In this document: positions 23,001-35,724 of the stretch, one piece after another
Layout: each line of letters starts with the position of its first letter
Numbering within the stretch: the stretch's first letter is position 1
Origin: Hyaloperonospora brassicae
Taxonomy: Eukaryota > Oomycota > Peronosporomycetes > Peronosporales > Peronosporaceae
Assembly: GCA_947650285.1 (NCBI GenBank)
Contig: CANTFL010000251.1
Location: forward strand, 464,795 to 528,794
Length of the DNA: 64,000 nucleotides
Direction: 5' to 3'
The notes under the pieces: generated by a model
What the model was told of the DNA's origin: nothing
Databases searched by the model: none
Seen by the model: only the letters and a program-made list of their open reading frames with translations
Made by a program: the position numbers and the translations under genes

Positions 23001-24324
23001 TCGTGTAATGTAACACACCATTAAAATCGATGCATGTTCTATCCACACTGGCCAAAGGCGATATGGAAACCATGCTCGACCACTTTTATGGCATACTGCT
23101 ATTTTGTATTGTTGTCTTTTTCTCGAAAGGGAATGCACTGAGCGTCTATGTCGCACAAAATTGGCACTCACCGAGGAAGTGGAAATACAGCACTACAATC
23201 CGCTACATATAAGGAGTCGAAAACTGAAAAAGCATCGGCGTTAATGACAGTTGACTGGTTTCTTCACTCCATATTTCATTTTGTTATTTGATTTGGAGGT
23301 TGTTGGGCGGCATAATGTCGCTATGTTCAATTAACGACTTCACTAAAGATTCTAGCAACTTTATAAAAGGGTTTACAGAAGCGTGATTAACATTTCGTAC
23401 ATCTCGCGCGTTAAATTAAAGCGTCCCACGCACATGTTACGGTGATTAGATAAAATGCTGCTACATGCTGTATGCAAGAAAATGTGATAGCTATGTGCAT
23501 CGAAAAAATTACGATATCCGTGTTGATTGGATAATAATTTCCTCGATTTACCGGAAGGTTGCCGATCAGAAAGCTCTTCTGCGTCAGGGCCTCTAAATGG
23601 ATAACGAACGACTGTCTTGCTGATGCCGCTTATGTTAAATTCAATGTTGTAATCGACAATTCACGTACCCTGGACTTTAAGGATTTGTCCATGTCAATTA
23701 TTCGTAAGAACATTTTTCGATGTTGTTTTTCTTAACAGTTTGACTAGATTGCGAACAATAAGCTTTGAATTTGGCTCTTAAAATCCTCTTTAGTTAGAAT
23801 AACACTCTACTTGGCTTCTTCAGCATTAATTTATATTACAATCTCTACAATTTATTAACTCCGTCGCTCGATTCCATAATTCCTATTCAAACCCAACTTT
23901 GGGTTTTCCTTCCATCGTATTATACAACTTATCGTCTAATTGTGTCATCCCTTAACAAAATGTATATCGCAACACTCTAACAAGGTCTTCAGCCGTTCTA
24001 CAATTGTTAGCTACAGAAGTAATAGCCACTTCTGAGAAGACTTACGCATCGTTGTCTGTAACTGTCCTATCGTTATGTCAACATCGTCGTCCATAGTGAT
24101 ACTTGATTCTTCACCGGCCTTCGTTGTGTCGTCGGCATCATATTTTTCGCTGCCTTCTTTGACGTTTTATATTGAGATGTCAAAATGCAGAAATTTCTTT
24201 CCATCAGGCGCTTTATCTCATACGTCGTCGGGTGTACCACCAAATATATTTTCACCGATGGAACCGTCGTCGATTCATATTTCCTCTCAAGCTTCCACAG
24301 GCACAGCGTAACGCTTTAACCTAA
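20051..24324. other. AT-rich gene desert
   Basis: About 4.3 kb of AT-rich DNA with only short frames rich in Ile, Tyr, Ser and Lys, as expected by chance. The only structure noted is a diverged two-copy repeat with 51-bp period at 20938 and 20989 (both start ACGCCAGTATA). No gene, RNA or recognisable element is seen. Confidence 0.55.
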
Positions 24325-26253
24325 CCATCGATACGATGGGCGCAGTCTACTTCACCATGCAAATCTGGTCATGTGCTTCTGGGATGAAGCTGCGAAAACG
24401 GCAATATACATTTAAAACCACCTGCCATCGCTTAAGTTTCCAAGACAAGACTCCGTACAATATCATGTACAAGTCCAATCCATGCGTCAAACACATGCGA
24501 GTATTCAGATGATGAGCGTATGAGTCGACACCGACAGAAAAGCGACTCAAGTGGGACCCTAAAGATCGTAAAGAACTGTTCGTGGGATACGAAGAATGTC
24601 AATGGCGTATCGAGCTTTCGATATCGAGGCAGGCTCAGTGATGATCACTCGGGATGTCGAATTTGATAAACCAGCCTTTGGATTTTCGCCAGCACCCCCG
24701 TTAGAAATCGTTGAAGACACAGCACTGGACTTCGACTCACTTGAAATTGATGACGGAGCTCGTGAAATGAACTTCAAATGGCTGGAGAAAAAAGAAACAA
24801 CCGCTTAAGATACGAAGAACAGGCGTCTCGAAGCTCACATCCCGTTCATCATGGATCTGGATTCGAAGAAGCGACTGCATCTGACGAAGAACGTCGCGTG
24901 AAACAACGATCCGATGCATTTGCGAAATGGGATGAAGAAGAGAAGGGTAATGATAACGACAATGTAGACGATACAAGCCCTCCTAACTTCTGGCGTGAAA
25001 GCGTCAACGCAGCCGAAGATGATGAATTGTCTGAGCCAGCGACGTTCCAATATGCTATTGGCGGACCTGATCAAGCTTATCAGCGTAAGGCCATTCGTGC
25101 GGAGCTTGAGTCGATGCGACTTCGCGGAGTGCTCCGAGCGGCCACGTTACCAAGCGGACACCGTGCCATCGGCACTAAGTGGGTGTTCAAGATCAAAATC
25201 AAGCGAAAAGACGATGAACCCACTGATAAGTGCAAGGCGCGTCTAGTGGCCACGGATGTCAAGCAAAGATATGGCATCGACTACCCCGAGACATTCTCGT
25301 CCGTCGTCGAGTACGTCACGCTACTCATGGTTGTAGTAAGACTCGCAAAGTATATCGACTGGCCACTTGTATAAACTTGACGTTGTTACGGCGTTCATGT
25401 ATGGCATGATGAAGGAACGAGTCTTCTGCACGGTCCCTGAAGGTGTCGAGATCGACAGGGACTTCGACTGTCTCGAGTTGGTGGAAGCCATATATGACCT
25501 CAAACAATCGTTTTGAGTCTGGAATATGACATTCGACGAGATTGCTTGCTCCATCGGCTTTCGAGTTCCAGCGTTTGATCCGTGTCTCTACATGAAGACT
25601 GTCGACGGACATTGTGTGCTGCTACTGACGTGCGTCGAAGATGGTTTGATGACTGAAAGCTCAACCTGGCCTGATCGCACGTGCCAAGAGCGACCTGAAA
25701 AATCGATTTGAGATGACGGGCAGCAGGAAATGTGCATCTTGCTGCGCATCGAGCTTGTTGATGGATCCAATCGAAGTCTGACGATGTGACCGCGACGCTA
25801 TGTGGACGGCGTTCTGAAGTATTTTGCAATGGATGAATGCAAGGCAGTGTCAAGCTCAGTCGACATTGGCTAAAGATTGATATCGAGTGATTCTGCGATC
25901 AATGTCAACGCACCATTCCGTGAAGCTGTTGGTGCGCTCATGCATCTGATGACGGCGACTCGACCGGCAATTGCTTTCGCAGTCGGATATGTCTCACACT
26001 TCATAAAAATTCAAGTCACGCTTTGGGCCGCGGTGAAGCGCATCTTTCGCTATCTGCAATATACCAAGTCGCATGGCGTATGCTTCAAGCCTGGTGACAT
26101 GGTGGACTTTTGCGGGTGCTCTGACACAGATTGAGCAAGTTATCGGGTGGACCGCAAGTCTTCTGCAGTATATGTCTTCACTCTGGTAGGGGAGCTTGTA
26201 AGCTGGGGAAGCAAGAAACTGCCAAGCCTGTCAGTGTCAACGAGCGAAGAAGA
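24325..26253 (+). pseudogene. Ty1/copia pol relic (integrase end, reverse transcriptase, part of RNase H)
   Basis: The relic starts abruptly inside the integrase C-terminal part (KTPYNIMYKSNPCVKHMRVF) and passes into the reverse transcriptase. Recognisable pieces are AIRAELESMRLRGVL, HRAIGTKWVFKIK, KARLVATDVKQRYGIDYPET and DVVTAFMYGMMKERVF. The palm motif normally YVDD reads VEDG (CVEDGLM). Then come NAPFREAVGALMHL, ATRPAIAFAVGYVS and AVKRIFRYLQ. The RNase H start CGCSDTD is cut by stops, and the gypsy1 LTR follows the SVSTSEED stretch. Multiple stops and frameshifts make it dead. The first 926 bp are nearly identical to 37864-38787. Confidence 0.85.
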
Positions 26254-27079
26254 TGTGGTGTAGAGAATTTCAGTCACGGGATATTAGATCGGCGACTTAA
26301 GGGTCGGCGACTCGAGCGGCAGTGGAAAAGGTCGACAAATCGAGCGTCGGTGACTTAAGTGTCGTCGACTCGGGTGTCGGCGACTTTAGGGTATAGCAGA
26401 ATGCGGAAAGATCGTACGACAGATTCATCACGTTATTTGTATAGGAACTAGGGAAGGACAGAGGGCCATTCAAACTGGCTCTGCGAGAAAGAAAAAGAGA
26501 TAAACTAATACAGTGCCGAAATTTCTAAGTCCAAGACACGCGTACACTTAAGGTAAGTCCCTGCGTGGGCTGGTTTATGCCTGCAGTCGAAAATATAGAG
26601 GCATAGCTTGTAGAGGTATCGACTGGTAGCGCCAAGAGTTAGGTAGGACCGGGTTGGGCAGCGCTCGCTACTAGCGAAGGAAGAAGTCTCGTCGAAGACG
26701 AGCCGGTGACCCAATAGACGGCACCGTTGAAAGTCTTGTCGAGCGACAAGCCGGTGGGCCTCAGCCGAGGGCATCGTAATTCTTCTAGTCGGACGGACAC
26801 TACGCCCGGTGACCTGTAAAAACGCGTGAGCATCGGATTCCACCCGTTGGTGTGAATTCACCGGAAGAGAGAGGTTTAGAAGCTGCTGAGCTCAGGCAGG
26901 CATCTGGACGAGTGGTTGTAAGGAACTAGCCAGGCAAAAGCCGCAACTGAACCCGAAGGGATGAACCGCTTAGGGATTTATCCGAACGTACCAGCCCGTT
27001 GCGCCGACTAAGCTCGGCGATTGTTGTGTTTGTACGTTGAGGCTGTTATACGACGGAATTAACTAACTAATATACCACA
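26254..27079 (+). repeat. 5' LTR of gypsy1 (826 bp)
   Basis: The LTR begins TGTGGTGTAG and ends TACCACA, giving TGTGGT/ACCACA inverted ends. A tRNA-type primer binding site follows 2 bp later. It interrupts the copia RNase H reading frame. GAAGA at 26249-26253 may be the left target duplication. No matching 3' LTR was found downstream. Confidence 0.75.
26287..26391 (+). repeat. Degenerate 15-bp tandem repeat in the gypsy1 LTR
   Basis: About six units follow the pattern GTCGGCGACTYRAGK, for example GATCGGCGACTTAAG, GTCGGCGACTCGAG, GTCGGTGACTTAAG, GTCGTCGACTCGG and GTCGGCGACTTTAG. The position in the upstream part of the LTR suggests a binding-site array or a minisatellite. Confidence 0.65.
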
Positions 27080-27081
27080 AC

Positions 27082-27099
27082 TGGTGCCGCGACCCGGGA
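27082..27099 (+). promoter_or_regulatory. Primer binding site of gypsy1
   Basis: TGGTGCCGCGACCCGGGA lies 2 bp after the LTR. TGG followed by a sequence complementary to a tRNA acceptor/T-arm is the usual minus-strand primer site. An Arg-type tRNA is plausible but unchecked. Confidence 0.7.
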
Positions 27100-27106
27100 T
27101 TTCAGG

Positions 27107-29490
27107 GTGTTTAATTGTTTAGCAGAAACCAAGCAACCAACTACGATCGAAATGGTCATCCATTCGAAACTAGCGAGCGGTGGAATATTAGCGTCTTATA
27201 TAAGATCTTCGCGCGCTGGGTCGACCCAGGCGATTAAGAACGACATCGAAGTGAAGGTAGAAGTGAAACGAGAACCTGAGATCGACGAATTTGAATTAGG
27301 TGACCATGTGGAGGAAGATCAAGATGGAAGTTATGAGTACGACAATGGAGGAGTACTCGGAAAAGAGTAAGAAAAGCGAGTTCTTCACGCGGGACATGTG
27401 AGTCGCGTACAGGCGATGAAAGAGAATCATGAAAAAGCGGTGAGAGACTTTGTGCAAGCCGAGCAAGATAACGCCTCAGGAAAACCCGACCCTTCATCAA
27501 ATTGCTGAAGATTTGAAGAAGAGAAGGTGGATCAAGCAGTTCGACAACGAGCGATCCACTCAAGCAAAATGGTCGGAACTCAGCACCATGTTGAACATGA
27601 CCTGCACTCTCGGCGTACACGACCTACCTCTTGCGTGCAATGTGATACAAGTGCAAGCGTCGCAGGATCCTAAACTGGCGGAGGCTGTCTTCAACCCGCG
27701 GGTGGTGGACAAAGAGATGAAGGAATGGAGAGCCAAGCTCAGAGACGCGTTTGGAATCGACTCGATTCCGGTCGTCAGATATACAATGGAACAGCTGCAT
27801 GGAGATGCCGCTTCAATAGAAGATAAGGAACCTATACCATCGAGTTATGAGCCACGGTTATGACCCAGGAAGACTTAAGCGTGGACACAAGCTCAAGGAG
27901 ACGAGAAAGGTGAAAATAAACCGGAAGCATACTCTCGAGTGGAGAGATAGCCTAACATGGAAGATGTCTACATTGAGATACCAAGTTTATCCCCTCCGAC
28001 GGAGAGGAAGAGTTTGCAAACGAGAGAAGAAGATGAAAGAGGACCTTACTACTACTACGACGATGAAGACGAAGATTGGATAAGACAACATACGGAAGTC
28101 ATTCGACGAACAACTGCAATCACCGTCTGAGCTTTAAAGAATCTGTGAGTGAAAGAGGACAAATACTCGATATTCGAACGCATCCCCCGATTTAGAAGAT
28201 CGCCAAGTTCGAGGGAAGACGATACCGTTCCGATGAAGCTTCAGGGTGGATCAAGACGTTCACTTATGAGATGAAGGGAACATGCAAGCCCCAGAATGAC
28301 TGGTGTGAGCCATTCTTGTTGAGTCTAGGGAAGACGGCCGAGAGTTGGTACCGAAAGTTGTCGAAGAAAACGCAGATGGCATGGAAGTAGCTCAGCAAGA
28401 CGTTTTTTGGAGTACTATTGCTCGCAGTACGATCATTTGGACAGATCCAGGTATTACTCGGCGAAGCGCCAGGAATCGGAACATGCGTGCGACTTCCTCA
28501 TCCACTTAGATGGATACGCACGAACTGCGCAGATCCAATACGAGAAGGGAGGGGCCGAGTCTGAGAATCATGTGAAGCACTTCGTGCTGTATTTTGGAGA
28601 TGACGACTTAATCGACTTCATCTACCCGCAACGACTGGGTGTGTATATCGAGTGGAACAGATTATCAGCCATCGGTTGCTAGGCAAAAAGCGCAAGAAGC
28701 AACTTGACAGAATGAGCAGCAATCGACTGTCCGATCCACACAGATACGAGTCCAGGATCACTCGCCGCAGAGACAGCCGTAATGACAGCACGCGTCAATC
28801 AGAAGGCCGACGTGACAACAGACGTGATGGTCACCGTTTCGAATACCAAGAGAGACATGAAGCACACCGACTCGTCAGCAGAGACAGGCAACCGCGGCGC
28901 GAAGGACGAACCGGGCGATACGAGTACGATGGTAGCCGTCGTATTACCCTCGCATCGGCAACTACGGACGATCTGCGGACTGCAGTCAAATAATTGAGGC
29001 TTAGAAAATACGCTGATCAATACGAGTCGCAAAAGGACGAAAGCGACTACGACTACACAAACGACTACGAGTCGGACTCTGACGCCGGTTACATGGAGGT
29101 GGGCAGAGAAGTGAACAGAGTGGCGCTGCCTGCAAAACGCGGTGAGCGACCACAACCTGGTCCCAATACTATGGGCCGAGCAGGCGTACCGGCTGATCAT
29201 GAGGTACGATCTGATCCACGTGACCAAGCCAACCAGCATCACTCGGGCAGATCAATCGAGAGAAAGCCGACCATGGGGTCCCTGTGGAGCGTGTGGTGCA
29301 GCAGGACACGACGCTCACTTTTGCAGACGCCGTTGCAAATTCTGCAAACATGTGCACGACGTCGGTAGGTGCGAACTGTTCGCCGAGTTCGAACAACTCA
29401 CCAAGTTCGTCAAGTCATCGATCGATCGAACAACTGTTCCTGAAGAACTCCAACACATCTATTCGCCAGTCCATTTCAACTAGGAGGCTC
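27107..29490 (+). pseudogene. gypsy1 gag relic
   Basis: An N-terminal frame (27107-27370) has the charged segment KVEVKREPEIDEFE. Next comes a helical segment, 27450-27863 (NPTLHQIAEDLKKRRW). A capsid-like stretch around 28200-28680 includes WIKTFTYEMKG and AESWYRKLSKKTQ. Around 29270-29400 are two zinc knuckles, CGACGAAGHDAHFC and CKFCKHVHDVGRC, matching the last two of gypsy2 gag in order. Stops and frame changes occur throughout. Confidence 0.75.
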
Positions 29491-29779
29491 GCCGACTTTG
29501 ACTGGGTCGGGAAACAACGGGCTGCCACAGTCAGTGGAACCAGTGGTCGACGCAAACTACGTGTCTGCTTTTGTTGGAGACACAAGAAGGACCGGCGATG
29601 AAGCGCGTGAAAGGTTAAATAGAGGGGAGCATCCGCCGGAGATGTCAACTACCGACGAAAAAGTCGATGGTGAAAGAGCGATGACTCGGATGGACGCCAT
29701 ACCAAACTCTAGGCGACAGATGGAATTGGAAAAGCCACTGAAGCTGCTACAAGGGGAGCGACAAGAATGGTAGTCGTCA

Positions 29780-30600
29780 AGGAAGTTCGATCGGAGAATA
29801 AGAATGAGAGCTTTTGTGATGGGGGAAGTGAATGATCAACGGACTCAGATCCTGCTGGACACAGGAGCAAACATATCAGCGATAAGTAAATCGTTTGCAC
29901 GAAAGCTTAAGCTCCGACATCAAATGAGTACGGACAAGCAGATCGACGTACAAGGGATAGGGGAGTCAAAAGTAGTCACGACGTCACGGGGTTACGGTCA
30001 AGATAACACTCGAATGGAAGGTGGTCTATGAATTCGAAGTATGAATAATGCCGCATCACGCCGGAGTAGACCTAATACTCGGAACAGACTTCATGATACC
30101 AGCTGGAGTCCGTCTAGATCTCTTCAATTCGACAGCCAAATTACCCGATGAACTAGTTGTGCCACTCCTTAAGTCCGAAAAAGAAATCGACGGGCAGGAG
30201 TGGGGGAGAGGTCGCAGGGGGACCTAGAGGTGCCATGAATATCTATCAACGAGGGTATGAGATGTTCAAGCTGTAGCGTCAACAACCTGGAATCCACACA
30301 CGAGCTGTGGATTCGTCGACTACCCGCACTACTGCCCAAAATTATACACAACAGGAAACTGAAAGCGACGAAGGTCAGATTAACCAATCTCGCATCACGG
30401 GTAACGACATGTCCACCACATTTCCCGATCGTAGTGTGGATGCCACACGGTACGTTACCACGAGATGTAGGATACGTGCGCGTGAATTCGTCGAAGTACA
30501 GAAATTGGCAAGTGCTAGCGTACGAACACGTCTTCGACAACGAATTGATGCAAAAAGAGAAAGGTTTGTAAGAGATGTTGGTTGTCCCGACAACCACCAG
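29780..30600 (+). pseudogene. gypsy1 aspartic protease and linker relic
   Basis: The frame 29804-30031 holds ILLDTGANISAISKSFARKL, the retropepsin active site DTGA followed by the usual Ser. The later piece GYVRVNSSKYRNWQVLAYE (near 30460-30525) matches the gypsy2 linker GFVMVGSGKYKEWQTLAYE, so both elements share a conserved segment between protease and reverse transcriptase. Frames are broken. Confidence 0.75.
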
Positions 30601-31203
30601 CTATGGAACGGCCAACCTACACTCTACCGCTTGCAATCATTCGTCGGGATGAAGATACTGTAATACGCAGTGTACGATCAACAAGGAAGAACGAAACTGG
30701 GAGGGTGCAGACAGCGTAAGAAGACAAGCTTAAGGTGCTCCCACAAAACTGACGAGGAGTAGGCCGAACAGGAGTAATGGCCAGACCCCTAACCATCATC
30801 CAGAACCGGCCAAGAATGTCACGAATTGCGATGAAAGCATCAACAAGGCTACGTGCCACTCAGCAGCAACCAGGGCGGTGTGCACGGCGTTTGAAGAGGA
30901 TACCAGGTTACTCAATGAACCACTTCGCCGTGTCGATGACAAGTTGTGTGATCCAGATACAGCATTAGATCAAGCTATCTAATCATCTACATCACCTTTA
31001 TCGTCACGTACTAGGGATAATAACCCTATCGACGAACTGGACGATCGGTTCTTGTGTGTCCTGGAAGAGTGGAGTATGGACCCACTTGAGAAGGAGCCAT
31101 CTATTGCGCCGTTGGACCGATTTGCTTTCGAGCATGATTCCAGCGAAGACAACGTGGTGGATTACGCTCGCGAACTTGCCTTTCTGCCGAATCTCACGTA
31201 GCT

Positions 31204-32830
31204 GACACAAACAAAGTTGGACTACGATGGAAAGAATGTGATATCATCAGCTCATGATGAGGAGCATAGGCCAAGTTGATCGACTTATTGAAGAAACATA
31301 AACAGATCATGATCTTGAGTGGTAATGCATTACCACCTCCAGCGTACGGAGTAGTCTGCGATATTGACGTAAACGAACAAGTACTATACAACAACAGGCT
31401 CGACGCGTACCACTTCTACACCTGACTAAAGTGTACGAATTACTGAAAGGATTGTTGACGGCAGGACTCATTTCGTTGTTACAGAGTCCTTGGGCCTCAC
31501 CGATCGTAATTGTTCTTAAGAAGAATGGCGTGGACATACGTTTGTGCATTGACTACAAGATGGTTAATGCGGTGACGATGATTACGGAATATGCGATGCC
31601 CTTGGTGGACGATTTACGTACAGAAATGGACGGCTATAAATGATTCTGCTCTCTGGACGCTGCCAGTGGATTTTGGGCGATAATGATGACAGAGAGAGCG
31701 AGAAAAAATTAGCTTTCGTGTGCTCTTTGGGGCACTTTATATGATTGCAAATTTTTATTCGGATAAAGTAACGCTTCGATGATTTATCAATGATTTATTG
31801 TTAATGCTCTGTGGGGTTACGTTTAACCTAAAGGAGGCTGGAACGAGTTATCAGAGAAGGTAATAAATTTGGAGAAAGAAGCATCAAACAGACAATCGAC
31901 GTTTTCATCAGGTACGCCACGGCGCATCCGACCCACACACTCCGTCTCTAAGTTCGAAGCATACTGCTACATCATAACGGACCTTATGCAGTACAACGAA
32001 TGGTCAACGACCCTGAGAATGACATGTTCTTAACACGTGAACCCGATAGAACGACACTTGCTCCGGTATTTGAGCGTCGATCGTTCGTCGATGATATTTT
32101 TTTGGTGGACGGAGTTTTAATGACTGCTCAGCAACACTCGACCAGTTGTTAGAACTAATCACAGAGTGTCAAATAAGTGTGAGTTTTACTAATAGCATCT
32201 TTGTTCAACCGCTAGTTGACTTCCTCTCCCATAAAGTAAACGCGCAAGGAATCGCAGCTGATTCAGGGAAGCTGGCAGCTATCGCTGAGATTCCCTTTCC
32301 GACGTCGAAGAAAGGAATGCAGGCATTCTTAGGAGCTCTCATTTACTACAGTCGGTTCATTCAAAATATGATTATCTAAGGGGTAGTCCTCTACCAACTG
32401 AAAAGGGAGAATTTCCTGGGGTCACCCGCTCTGGCGACAGCTCGTAAATCGTTTGATCCTTCAAACAGTCAATCGTCAAAGCACCCATACTCCATCATTT
32501 TGATCAACGTCTAGATGTTCACGTGATGGTCTTCGCAAACGAATGGGCACTGAGTAGCACCCTAATGCAATGCCCCGACCACAAATTGCGTCCAGTGCGA
32601 TTTTGCGACCGAGTGTTAGAGAAGAATGAGAAGAACTACCACCCGGCAGAGCGCGAAAGTGCTAGCACTATCACAACTGATCAAAGTCGCACATACACTG
32701 CTGATGGGGAAAACGATCCACGTCTATACGAGATACTTAACATTGTAGTGGGTCTTCACGTCCAAATTATTGTATGGACGCGCAGTCAGCTTTGCCGTAC
32801 TATTATCACCCTATCATCTGAAAATTAAAA
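31204..32830 (+). pseudogene. gypsy1 reverse transcriptase and first RNase H relic
   Basis: Pieces include PWASPIVIVLKKNGVDIRLC near 31490-31549, CSLDAASGFWA near 31650, and the catalytic RRSFVDDIF near 32070-32100. After that come VDFLSHKVNAQGI and MQAFLGALIYYSRFIQ. The first RNase H (32523 on) starts VMVFANEWALSSTLMQ, where the catalytic Asp of the normal DAS motif is missing. Stops and deletions are frequent. Confidence 0.8.
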
Positions 32831-32980
32831 GAGTCGGCGAGCGCGATGTCGATTTTCTGCAGCTACTCCAGGCGTCCATCACACCGACAGTCGGACTCGA
32901 CGAATCGCTAGCACACATTGCTCCATGCCCTACTCCTGGAACAATAGTCCGCCTCAATCCTATACTGTTGTACGCGAGTC

Positions 32981-33625
32981 TTGCAAGAAATTAGTGGGTT
33001 CGTCGTGTCTTTCGACGGTTATCCGAAGACAACAACACATGGTGGATCTGGAAGTTGTGCGTGGATATTGTGGAGGCTGCACGAATGGACAGTCGTAGTG
33101 GCTGCGAGTGATTACCTACCGTCTACCACAGTAAATTTGGCAGAATACGTCGGCATGAACCGAGGCGCTTAAGCAGCATTAAATCACCAAGTTACTGATC
33201 TGATCATAGTGGGAGACTCGAGGTTAGCGATCCAACAAGCCATGGGAGTGATCGCATGTAAACACCACGCACTGCAAGTGGAATTGGCACTTCGTAAAGA
33301 GTTAGTTACGAGATTTTATTCCGTACGGTACCTGCACGTTATCCGCTGTTACAATGTAGCTGCCGACGTCCTGGCCACAAAAGCACTGGAAGCTGAGATA
33401 GAGAAGCTACTTGTAGATGAAGAACGCTATGAAGAGCTACAAAAACTGAATCGGACACAAGAAAATTTGGTTGGAGATCGAAAACCCGTTGCGGTCATCG
33501 AAGCAAAGCCAGCGGTGTCAGTGATTTCACGGAGTACAACTTGTCGCGTGCGATTCGCCGACCAGATAGGTGATGTACTATCGACAGAGGAGAGTGAAGA
33601 GTGGGTTGGAAATCGAGAACATTAG
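32981..33625 (+). pseudogene. gypsy1 second RNase H domain (aRNH type)
   Basis: The domain has FDGYPKTTTHGGSGSCAWIL, then NLAEYVGM, IIVGDSRLAIQQ and YNVAADVLATKAL. All four catalytic acids (FDG, AEY, GDS, AAD) remain, with one stop codon after GMNRGA. It is distinct from the first RNase H upstream and precedes the integrase. The same arrangement is found in gypsy2. Confidence 0.78.
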
Positions 33626-33889
33626 AAGCGCGTTCGACTCACCGTGACCCGATCGAATCCAGGGACTCGAAGATTACCCAGTGCGGAGGATATCGACCCA
33701 ACAGCCGTCCAACAGGAACGGAGAGAACAAATATCGACCGCACATGATGAAGAGACAAAGTGGGCAGACCTCAAGACGTATCTGCGAGTAAAATTTGACA
33801 AACTTACACACCTTCAAGCTAGCAAATCCATGAAGATTGCTGATCGATTCGTGTTGAGCCAGGACGGGTTGCTTTATTACGTGGGACGT

Positions 33890-35559
33890 CGATGAGAATT
33901 AAGAGAGGTACAAGAAGATGACATTAAAGTACGACTCCTAATTCCGACGACACTAATCGATGAAATACTATCAAATTGTCATGACTCGATAGAAGGCGGC
34001 CACCAAGGAATTGTGCGGACATTTCACAAGGTCAAGACTGATTACTACTGGACCGGACTGTATGCAGATGTGGCAAGGCATGTACAAGGTTGCGAGGATT
34101 GCAGCACGAGCAAAAGCAAGCCAACACTCAAGGGGCATTCGCCGGGGAATATAATTTCGAGCGCCCGTTCCAAGTGGTGTCTATGTCCTTTGTCATCCCA
34201 CTCCCGAAGACTCGACGGGGAAATACAGCGCTTTTACTGTTCCAAGATCATTTTACGGGGTTTGTGATAGCTAAAGCCATGAGTGATACGTCGGCACTGG
34301 AGGTAGCGAAAGCGTTTAAAGAGAATATCTTCCGTAATTTTGGTGCTCCCAGTCTCATTCGTCACGACGGAGATCCTATGTTCATGAGTGGGGGTTTAGA
34401 CGTTTGCTGAAACGATTCAAGCTAAGCCAAAAGCCACTCTCTGTTATCGTCCACAAGCAAACGGACAACAATAGCAACGTGCGAAGACTATGATACAAAC
34501 AGTGCGAGTCTACGTGGAAGATCCACAACAAGCGGATAGAGATGACATTGCAGAAAAACTGGTTCATGCCATTAACAATTCTAGAGATTCAACGAGAAAA
34601 GAGATGCCATTCTATTTAGTATACGTGTGGGATGCCCACTCAACACTGAAGGCGATGACAGAGTCAATGCGACTCGCCAATTCAAGGAATAATAGGGTGG
34701 TAGACTCGACGAATCCAGTCCTGCGGCGTCGCAAGTCTAACAGGCAGCGAGAAGTGGCCCTACGACTGGCAAAAGAGTACCACGTGAGAGAGAAAGCAAG
34801 AAGGGCCCGTGAACATAACGAGCTACTCAGTCCAGCTGAACGACGGATTAAGTCATCAAACATTGGAAAGGATACTGAGCAAGATGATGAGGCGCCAGAA
34901 GATCAATCTGCTCGAACTGGTTACAACAGAGCTCGAATCACGACGACCAGTAGGACGTCTAATGCCGTGATAAACGAAGGATACCAAGTGTGGCTATTCA
35001 TGGAAAGGGTGAAGCCTGGACTTAAAAAGAAGCTAGCCCACAGGTGGCATGGTCCTTGCCGAGTTAAGAAACAGGTCGAAGAGTTCGCTTTTGAATTGGA
35101 GTTGCCAGATAGAAGCGGATATCGGTTTTACCCGGTTGTCTATATTTTGCGATTAAAAACAGTGACAGAACAAGGGGCACGTCCAACGACAAAGTTGGTG
35201 GAAGACAGGGAGATACAGATAGAATTGACTTTGACAAAAAACCACTGCTAGAAGATATCGGGATGCCCGACAAATCCAGTGGCCGATACGAGGTATAAGC
35301 CATACTCGACGATGACACGTCAAGGTCAACAGCTCCTGACAGAAGCCAGCGAAAGGTTTTGGTAAAATGGGTGGAATACGATGAATCAACGTGGAAACCA
35401 TTGACCAACTTGTTATGTGAAGGTTTATTGTTCGACTACTTGAGGCGAAAGAAGAGAGAGAATCGTCTGCAGATGGTGCAATTCGCAGACGAACGGTATA
35501 AATACCATCACCACGCGTACTTTCTTTCTGTGAAGACTAGCAGGGAGAAAGAGAAGTGA
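33890..35559 (+). pseudogene. gypsy1 integrase and chromodomain relic
   Basis: The zinc-binding part has CHDSIEGGHQGIVRTFHKV and CEDCSTSKSK (near 33980-34120). The core has LFQDHFTGFVIAKAMSD and LIRHDGDPMFMSG (34090-34410). A long clean frame, 34490-35251, covers the integrase C-terminal part with WDAHSTLKAM, a basic region and YQVWLFMERVKPGLKKKL. The last frame, ending at 35559, contains KVLVKWVEYDESTWKPLTNL, a chromodomain. Frames are broken at several points. Confidence 0.8.
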
Positions 35560-35724
35560 AGTTACTGCTTCAAGATGTATTGATGCATAAAGACAGAGAT
35601 TAATGGATTGACGATATGAAGGAACGAAGTCAAAACAGAGGCGACTAAATGTCAGCGATGGAAGAGCTGTAATCACCATGCGACAGCGTAGGAACACGTT
35701 CAGAAGCGTCGACGAAAATCTGCA

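Noticed and set aside
24075..24311. Short plus-strand frame just before the copia relic
   Set aside because: 78 codons, Ser-rich, no domain; the opposite strand also has a frame; not supportable.
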